Shown one piece after another: positions 5,880-9,323 of a stretch of DNA of 9,323 nt. The stretch spans positions 1 through 9,323 of the forward strand of contig PWGE01000240.1 in the NCBI GenBank assembly GCA_003554345.1, in the 5' to 3' direction. Numbering within the stretch: position 1 is the first letter of the stretch; every line of letters starts with the position of its first letter. The position numbers and the translations under genes were made by a program. The notes under the pieces are model-generated. The model made no database searches and was not told where the DNA came from. It saw nothing but the letters and a program-made list of their open reading frames with translations. This DNA is from Candidatus Sumerlaeota bacterium. Lineage in GTDB: Bacteria; Sumerlaeota; T1SED10-198M.

Positions 5880-6334
5880 ATTTTAAATGGTATCAAATCA
5901 CAATCGAAACATAAAAAGTGCCAGAAAATAGAGCACCTTAAGACCAGCTGACCTTGTAATCGCAGCAAAACATCAATATAATGGTTTAAAGAAGTATTCA
6001 TTGATCCTCTCAATCTTATTAACATGCTTTCCAGATAATCCGGAATAAACCCGGGCACACAGGCAACTTATTCAAGAAGAGAATACGCACAGCGACATCA
6101 GAAGGCTAAGGATCAGAAGCTTTGAAAACAAAATGGCAGATCGCTTAATCCGGACAAGTTTGCCCAATGGTTACTATAAACTCAATATCCAGGACAACTT
6201 TGCCGGACCCCATGAAAAAAACAGGTGTTTTATTTATTCAGGTTTTTTGAGAGTACGTTTTATATAGAGGAAAGTTCTCTGAGAAGAACTTCCCCGAAAT
6301 TCTATTCCAATCAATAGTTATAAAACATAAAAAA
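5880..6334. other. 455-bp gap without a convincing protein gene
   Basis: Both strands lack a supported gene. The longest plus-strand frame here without a stop (about 6046-6267) has only a late ATG at 6133 with no ribosome binding site. The gap holds the plus promoter at 5954-5982 and an imperfect direct repeat (GGACAAGTTTGCC at 6152-6164, GGACAACTTTGCC at 6192-6204, 40-bp period). It also holds a hairpin at 6269-6293 (GGAA-GTTCT paired with AGAAC-TTCC, one bulged A). It could encode a small RNA or be a decayed gene. Confidence 0.5.
5954..5982 (+). promoter_or_regulatory. Plus-strand promoter facing the gene-free gap
   Basis: TTGTAA (5954-5959) and a perfect TATAAT (5977-5982) are separated by 17 nt. 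It points away from the PerR-like gene, whose own promoter is 75 bp away on the other strand. The predicted start is near 5989. No good coding sequence follows, so it may drive a non-coding RNA ending at the hairpin at 6335-6360, or it may be fortuitous. Confidence 0.45.
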
Positions 6335-6360
6335 AAGGCTGAAGATTGTACTTCAGCCTT
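6335..6360. terminator. Bidirectional intrinsic terminator
   Basis: A perfect 10-bp stem, AAGGCTGAAG (6335-6344) and CTTCAGCCTT (6351-6360), has a 6-nt loop. On the plus strand it is followed by CTTTTTC, and on the minus strand by a run of eight T. It ends the ribosomal-protein operon 20 nt after the rplI stop and can also stop plus-strand transcription from the gap. Confidence 0.92.
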
Positions 6361-6380
6361 CTTTTTCTATATGGTTGCCT

Positions 6381-6842
6381 TTATTTTTCTTCGGCTTCCT
6401 CATCTGGCTGCACAACCACCTTAATATCAGCATCCACCTCTTTATGAAGCCTTACTTTTACAGTGAACTCGCCGGTTGTTTTAATAGGTTCATCAATTTT
6501 CACAGCTTTCTTATCGATGTTAAACCCTTTTTCGTTCAATTGTTCAGCCACCTCAGAGGGTGTAACAGAACCATAAAGTTTCCCTTCCGGGCCCACTTTC
6601 TTAGAAAGAACAACCTGAACTTTCTCCACTTGTTCGGCTACAGACCTGGCTTCCTCTGCCAGTTTAACGTCTTTCTTACGAAGCTTTTTCTTGTGTTCTT
6701 CCAGTAATGTAACCGTTTTATCAGTTGCTGTTTTAGCCAGATTCTGAGGTATAAGATAGTTACGGGCATAGCCATCTTTTACTGTAACAATATCACCCTG
6801 CTTTCCTAGCTTCTCAACATTTTCGAATAATATTACTTTCAT
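6381..6842 (-). CDS. rplI: Large-subunit ribosomal protein bL9
   Basis: The protein has 153 residues and is full length. The N-terminal domain (~1-50) opens MKVILFENVEKLGKQGDIV and contains the family signature DGYARNYLIP (23-32). A long charged connecting helix (~45-75) leads to the C-terminal domain (KLYGSVTPSEVAEQL near residue 90). bL9 binds 23S rRNA at the base of the L1 stalk and helps hold reading frame. The start is ATG 6842 with AGGAG 9 nt upstream, 24 nt after the rpsR stop. It is the last gene of the operon, directly before a strong terminator; dnaB, which follows rplI in many Firmicutes, is absent here. Confidence 0.98.
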   Translation of the reverse strand: MKVILFENVEKLGKQGDIVTVKDGYARNYLIPQNLAKTATDKTVTLLEEHKKKLRKKDVKLAEEARSVAEQVEKVQVVLSKKVGPEGKLYGSVTPSEVAEQLNEKGFNIDKKAVKIDEPIKTTGEFTVKVRLHKEVDADIKVVVQPDEEAEEK

Positions 6843-6866
6843 ACGCTGAATCTCCTGAAAAAAAGT

Positions 6867-7097
6867 TTATTTATTTTCTACAAAGGGTAGAAGGGCTACC
6901 ATACGAGCCCTTTTAACCGCAAGAGTAAGCTGTCTCTGGTGGAAGGCACAGGTTCCCGTCATTCTCCTGCTAAATATTTTCCCTTTTTCTGAAAGATATC
7001 GTTTAAGCACATCGACTTTTTTATAATCGATTTCGTCGATTTTTCTCTCACAGAATTTACATACTTTTTTTCTTCTAAATCTTGGATTAAATGCCAT
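6867..7097 (-). CDS. rpsR: Small-subunit ribosomal protein bS18, zinc-binding form
   Basis: The protein has 76 residues. The bS18 pattern is clear: [14 protein letters not shown], then [19 protein letters not shown] and [25 protein letters not shown]13, C16, C50 and H53 form the CxxC...CxxH set of the zinc-containing (C+) version. bS18 pairs with bS6 on the platform of the 30S subunit, and the two genes are co-transcribed here. I choose ATG 7097, 10 nt after AAGGAG. An in-frame GTG at 7106 nearly abuts the AAGGAG and is unlikely. Confidence 0.97.
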   Translation of the reverse strand: MAFNPRFRRKKVCKFCERKIDEIDYKKVDVLKRYLSEKGKIFSRRMTGTCAFHQRQLTLAVKRARMVALLPFVENK

Positions 7098-7123
7098 ATT
7101 TATCACTCTCCTTTTCGTATTCT

Positions 7124-7567
7124 TTAAAATGGCAGATCATCATCAGGTGTTGTTTCATTTACGCCACCTGATCCGGTATCAAAAGGCTGCGACTCGTCAG
7201 TCTTTTCTTCACCCTGTTCTGAGGAGCTCATCCGGTTCCCGGTTGGAAGAAAAACCACTCTTTCTGCAACGGCTTTGATTTCAGTCCTGGTCACACCATC
7301 TTTTTCCCACGAATCCTGCATCAAGCGTCCTTCCACAAAAACAGGCCTCCCCTTGGACAAAAATTTCTTGCAGTTTTCTGCCAGTCTTTCCCATACCACA
7401 ATGGTGATATATAATACCTCTTTCTGGAGATTGGAGGAAGAATCCCTGAAATGTCGATTCACAGCAATCCGCATGTCACCCACAGCTTTTCCGCTGGGAG
7501 TTGCCCTGAGGACAGGATCACGAACCAGATTCCCCATTAACATCACCTTATTAAAATTAAGACTCAT
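7124..7567 (-). CDS. ssb: Single-stranded DNA-binding protein
   Basis: The protein has 147 residues. The OB-fold domain (~1-110) shows [24 protein letters not shown], the aromatic/basic strand around [24 protein letters not shown], and [13 protein letters not shown] flexible polar tail follows and ends in DDDLPF, the conserved acidic tip that recruits replication and repair partners. SSB coats single-stranded DNA as a tetramer. The gene overlaps the 3' end of rpsF by about 11 nt, and GGAG lies 7 nt before ATG 7567. A second ATG directly before it (7570) is an equally possible start. Longer in-frame starts inside rpsF would only add translated rpsF sequence and are rejected. Confidence 0.96.
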   Translation of the reverse strand: MSLNFNKVMLMGNLVRDPVLRATPSGKAVGDMRIAVNRHFRDSSSNLQKEVLYITIVVWERLAENCKKFLSKGRPVFVEGRLMQDSWEKDGVTRTEIKAVAERVVFLPTGNRMSSSEQGEEKTDESQPFDTGSGGVNETTPDDDLPF

Positions 7568-7976
7568 CATTCTTCTCCGTGTTGGATTTTGCAGGCTCGT
7601 TATCATTCTTGTCCTGCCGGGTCCCATTTAAGTTCGATGATGCAGAGGTGGATTGTTGCCTGTTTTTACGCGAAGGACTGAATCGGGACCGATGACGCTG
7701 TTTAATCTTTAAAAGCAGAAAGCGCAAAATTTTCTGATTCATCCGAAAAAGGGATTCCATTTCTTGCAGGGCTTTAGGACCCCCCGTCAACCTGGTTACA
7801 ACATACACCCCTTCTGTGTAGTCTTCTACCTCCTGGGCAAGAGTTCTTTTTCCCCAGAAATCCTTTTCATGAAAAGTGACCCCATCTAACTGGGATTCTA
7901 ATTCAGAAAGGTAAGCGTCGACATCCTCTTCTGAGTTGTCAGGTGTCAACAGGAGTAACAATTCATACTGGTGCAT
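7557..7976 (-). CDS. rpsF: Small-subunit ribosomal protein bS6 with long polar C-terminal tail
   Basis: The protein has 139 residues. Residues 1-95 are the ferredoxin-like bS6 core: YELLLLLTPDNSEEDVDAYL, WGKRTLAQEVEDYTEGVYVV and FRMNQKILRFLLLK. Residues ~96-139 form a Ser/Asn/Lys/Gln/Asp-rich tail with no hydrophobic core; most bS6 proteins stop near residue 95-110. bS6 binds bS18 on the 30S platform. The start is ATG 7976, 5 nt after AAAGGAGG, which is a very strong site. It is the first gene of rpsF-ssb-rpsR-rplI. A foldable leader immediately upstream suggests autoregulation by the S6:S18 complex, as known for this operon in other bacteria. Confidence 0.96.
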   Translation of the reverse strand: MHQYELLLLLTPDNSEEDVDAYLSELESQLDGVTFHEKDFWGKRTLAQEVEDYTEGVYVVTRLTGGPKALQEMESLFRMNQKILRFLLLKIKQRHRSRFSPSRKNRQQSTSASSNLNGTRQDKNDNEPAKSNTEKNDES

Positions 7977-8000
7977 ACTAACCTCCTTTGGTTTGTATCA

Positions 8001-8049
8001 GCCCCCTCTTTTACAGAAAGAGCAGGAGTCAAATTCAAACAATTTTATA
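8001..8049 (-). promoter_or_regulatory. -10 element and structured mRNA leader of the rpsF operon
   Basis: On the minus strand a -10 box, TATAAA (8049-8044), places the start near 8037; the -35 is poor. The RNA would begin by pairing GTTTG (8040-8036) with CAAAC (7995-7991). Inside lies a hairpin: CTCC (8028-8025), a bulged TG, CTCTTT (8022-8017), a CTGTA loop, AAAGAG (8011-8006) and GGGG (8005-8002). The outer stem ends shortly before the AAAGGAGG site. Position fits an S6:S18-responsive leader, but I cannot confirm that motif. Confidence 0.5.
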
Positions 8050-8105
8050 CTAAATAGCTAAAATTACAAGAGTGGTTCTCTATTAATTACTGCCTCTCAT
8101 ACACT

Positions 8106-9323
8106 TCATTGAAGGAAAAGTGAAAGACGGTTGGAAATATGCACATTCGTACTGCCGCTTTCATAATCCAGGGTTAAAAACTGTAGCTCCGGAAAACAAT
8201 CCCGAATTTTTTTCTGCAGACCCTTGGAAAGGATGTGATTGGAAATACAGCCAAACGGCTGAACAGAAACAATATGGCGAACACCTCTCCGATAAAGCAT
8301 CATTATTTCAAGAGGTAGTAACCAGGACTCTCCAAACTGCAAACCCATAGAAACAATATTATCGTGAATACCATCCGATATATCGAATTCAGGTTGAGGT
8401 CTATAATACTCTTTCATCACGGCAGTCACATCCTTCCGATAGTACTCAAAAAACAATTTCTTCAGACTGTTTTGCAATACGAGCGGTAAGTTTTTTTTAT
8501 TACTTCGTCGATAATTAAATAATTGCGTATGAAAGTCCATTTCCAGGAAATGCATAAAACCAGGCACCACCGCTTCATAGCCATTGTTTTCCAGCCAGTG
8601 TACCAGGTTTTTATTTGAAAAACTGTTCATTTTGAGATAAATCTCTCCCACCACTCCAACGGGTACATTTCGTTTCTCATAGACCGGAACTGCATTAAAT
8701 TCCTGGACGACCCGGCCTAAAAATTTCCTCATGCTTTTCCGATCAGGGGAACCGGCAAGAAATTCCTGCAATCGCAGTTTCACATCCTGCAGCAGCTCAT
8801 TTGTCTGCCCCGGCTTCTTTTCATAAGGCCGGGTAGACAAAACCATACTCTGAATAGCATCAGCAAGTAAAAAGCCCATACTGCCTTTCTTTAACAATTG
8901 ATAGCGATTAACAGAAAACGCATCGAAAGAACCAGCTGTGGAAAGTGTGACCACAGGAATAGAATGATAGCCATTCTGCCGTAAAGCTTTTTTCATAATA
9001 GCAGAATAATTGCTGGCACGACATTGACCACCAGTTCGTGAAAGGGCCACAATAATATTTTCTTTATCCGGATCTATGCCCCTCTTTTCAAGGGTTGTCA
9101 AAACATCTCCGACCACTATCTTTGCCGGATAGCACATATCGTTATTTACAAAATTCAAGCCACATTCTACATTGTTTTCATTCTGTTCAGAAGGAACAAT
9201 AATGTCGTAGCCCATAGATTCAAAAACAGAGGTGATGACTTCCGTGTATATGTCGGCAAGATAGGGAATCAACAAGGTTGGTTTCTTGCCGGCATCTGAT
9301 ATCACAGAAGGAGCGTCATTAGA
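8106..9323 (-). CDS. C-terminal part of a large acyl-CoA dehydratase activase-like protein (5' end beyond the right edge)
   Basis: About 405 codons are open from the right edge to TGA at 8108-8106. The GTG at 9305 has no ribosome binding site and the frame stays open upstream, so I treat the gene as truncated by the window. The sequence matches the C-terminal half of very large (~1400-residue) proteins from anaerobes that join BadF/BcrA-type ATPase domains to a 2-hydroxyacyl-CoA dehydratase-like region. Visible motifs are PTLLIPYLADIYTEVI, ECGLNFVNNDMCYPAKI and LSRTGGQCRASNY; near the end are QPFGCISNHILSKGL and LDYESGSTNVHISNRL. Cysteines at about C48, C58, C95 and in PFGC could hold an iron-sulfur cluster (numbering from GTG 9305). 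Known activases drive ATP-dependent low-potential electron transfer; the substrate of this fused form is unknown. It lies upstream of rpsF on the same strand with no visible terminator. Confidence 0.82.
   Translation of the reverse strand, partial: SNDAPSVISDAGKKPTLLIPYLADIYTEVITSVFESMGYDIIVPSEQNENNVECGLNFVNNDMCYPAKIVVGDVLTTLEKRGIDPDKENIIVALSRTGGQCRASNYSAIMKKALRQNGYHSIPVVTLSTAGSFDAFSVNRYQLLKKGSMGFLLADAIQSMVLSTRPYEKKPGQTNELLQDVKLRLQEFLAGSPDRKSMRKFLGRVVQEFNAVPVYEKRNVPVGVVGEIYLKMNSFSNKNLVHWLENNGYEAVVPGFMHFLEMDFHTQLFNYRRSNKKNLPLVLQNSLKKLFFEYYRKDVTAVMKEYYRPQPEFDISDGIHDNIVSMGLQFGESWLLPLEIMMLYRRGVRHIVSVQPFGCISNHILSKGLQKKIRDCFPELQFLTLDYESGSTNVHISNRLSLFLQ

Noticed and set aside
5852-6058. 68-codon minus-strand frame upstream of the PerR-like gene
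   Set aside because: It runs through the PerR promoter, has no ribosome binding site, and its translation is not protein-like.
6046-6267. Plus-strand open frame in the perR-rplI gap, with ATG at 6133
   Set aside because: Only 44 codons follow the ATG, with no ribosome binding site and no recognisable motif; the longer open stretch has no good start.
1-9323. CRISPR arrays, insertion sequences, phage or defence genes
   Set aside because: No regularly spaced repeats, transposase or integrase motifs, or terminal inverted repeats were seen; the only tandem repeats are coding ones in the TRAM-like gene.

Overview
The window looks like a stretch of chromosome from an anaerobic, low-to-moderate G+C bacterium, most likely of the Clostridia/Firmicutes type. 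The basis is strong Shine-Dalgarno sites (AGGAGG, AAGGAGG), sigma-A-like promoters, the operon order rpsF-ssb-rpsR-rplI, a PerR-type regulator, and the C-terminal part of a large oxygen-sensitive acyl-CoA dehydratase activase-like protein. This placement is an inference from gene content, not a proven taxonomy. All coding is on the minus strand except one gene at 2054-2938.

Left region (1-2938): two divergent genes for exported proteins. The minus-strand gene is a 589-codon fragment running off the left edge. It starts at GTG 1768 and encodes a signal peptide, a beta-rich N-terminal region and a pectin-lyase-like right-handed beta-helix. The plus-strand gene encodes a signal-peptide protein built from three near-identical ~70-residue repeats plus a divergent fourth unit. 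All four units read like TRAM (OB-fold) domains, joined by very acidic linkers. Each gene has its own recognisable promoter in the shared 285-bp gap.

Middle region (3112-5813): a translationally coupled pair comes first. One protein is cobalamin-binding with CarH-photoreceptor-like motifs (W-x9-EH and ExHxxG) but no DNA-binding domain. The other is a PAS/coiled-coil/CxxC...CxxC protein. Upstream of the pair lie a tRNA-Ser(GCU) with its own promoter, a doubtful 73-codon ORF, and a PerR-like peroxide/metal regulator with promoter and terminator.

Gap 5880-6334: no convincing protein gene. It holds a good plus-strand promoter, an imperfect direct repeat, a hairpin, and a strong bidirectional terminator. 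This arrangement could make a ~370-nt non-coding transcript.

Right region (6381-9323): the bS6/SSB/bS18/bL9 operon, with a foldable leader in front of rpsF, and the 3' part of the large activase-like gene running off the right edge. The two most interesting items are the cobalamin/PAS sensor pair and the secreted tandem-TRAM-like protein.
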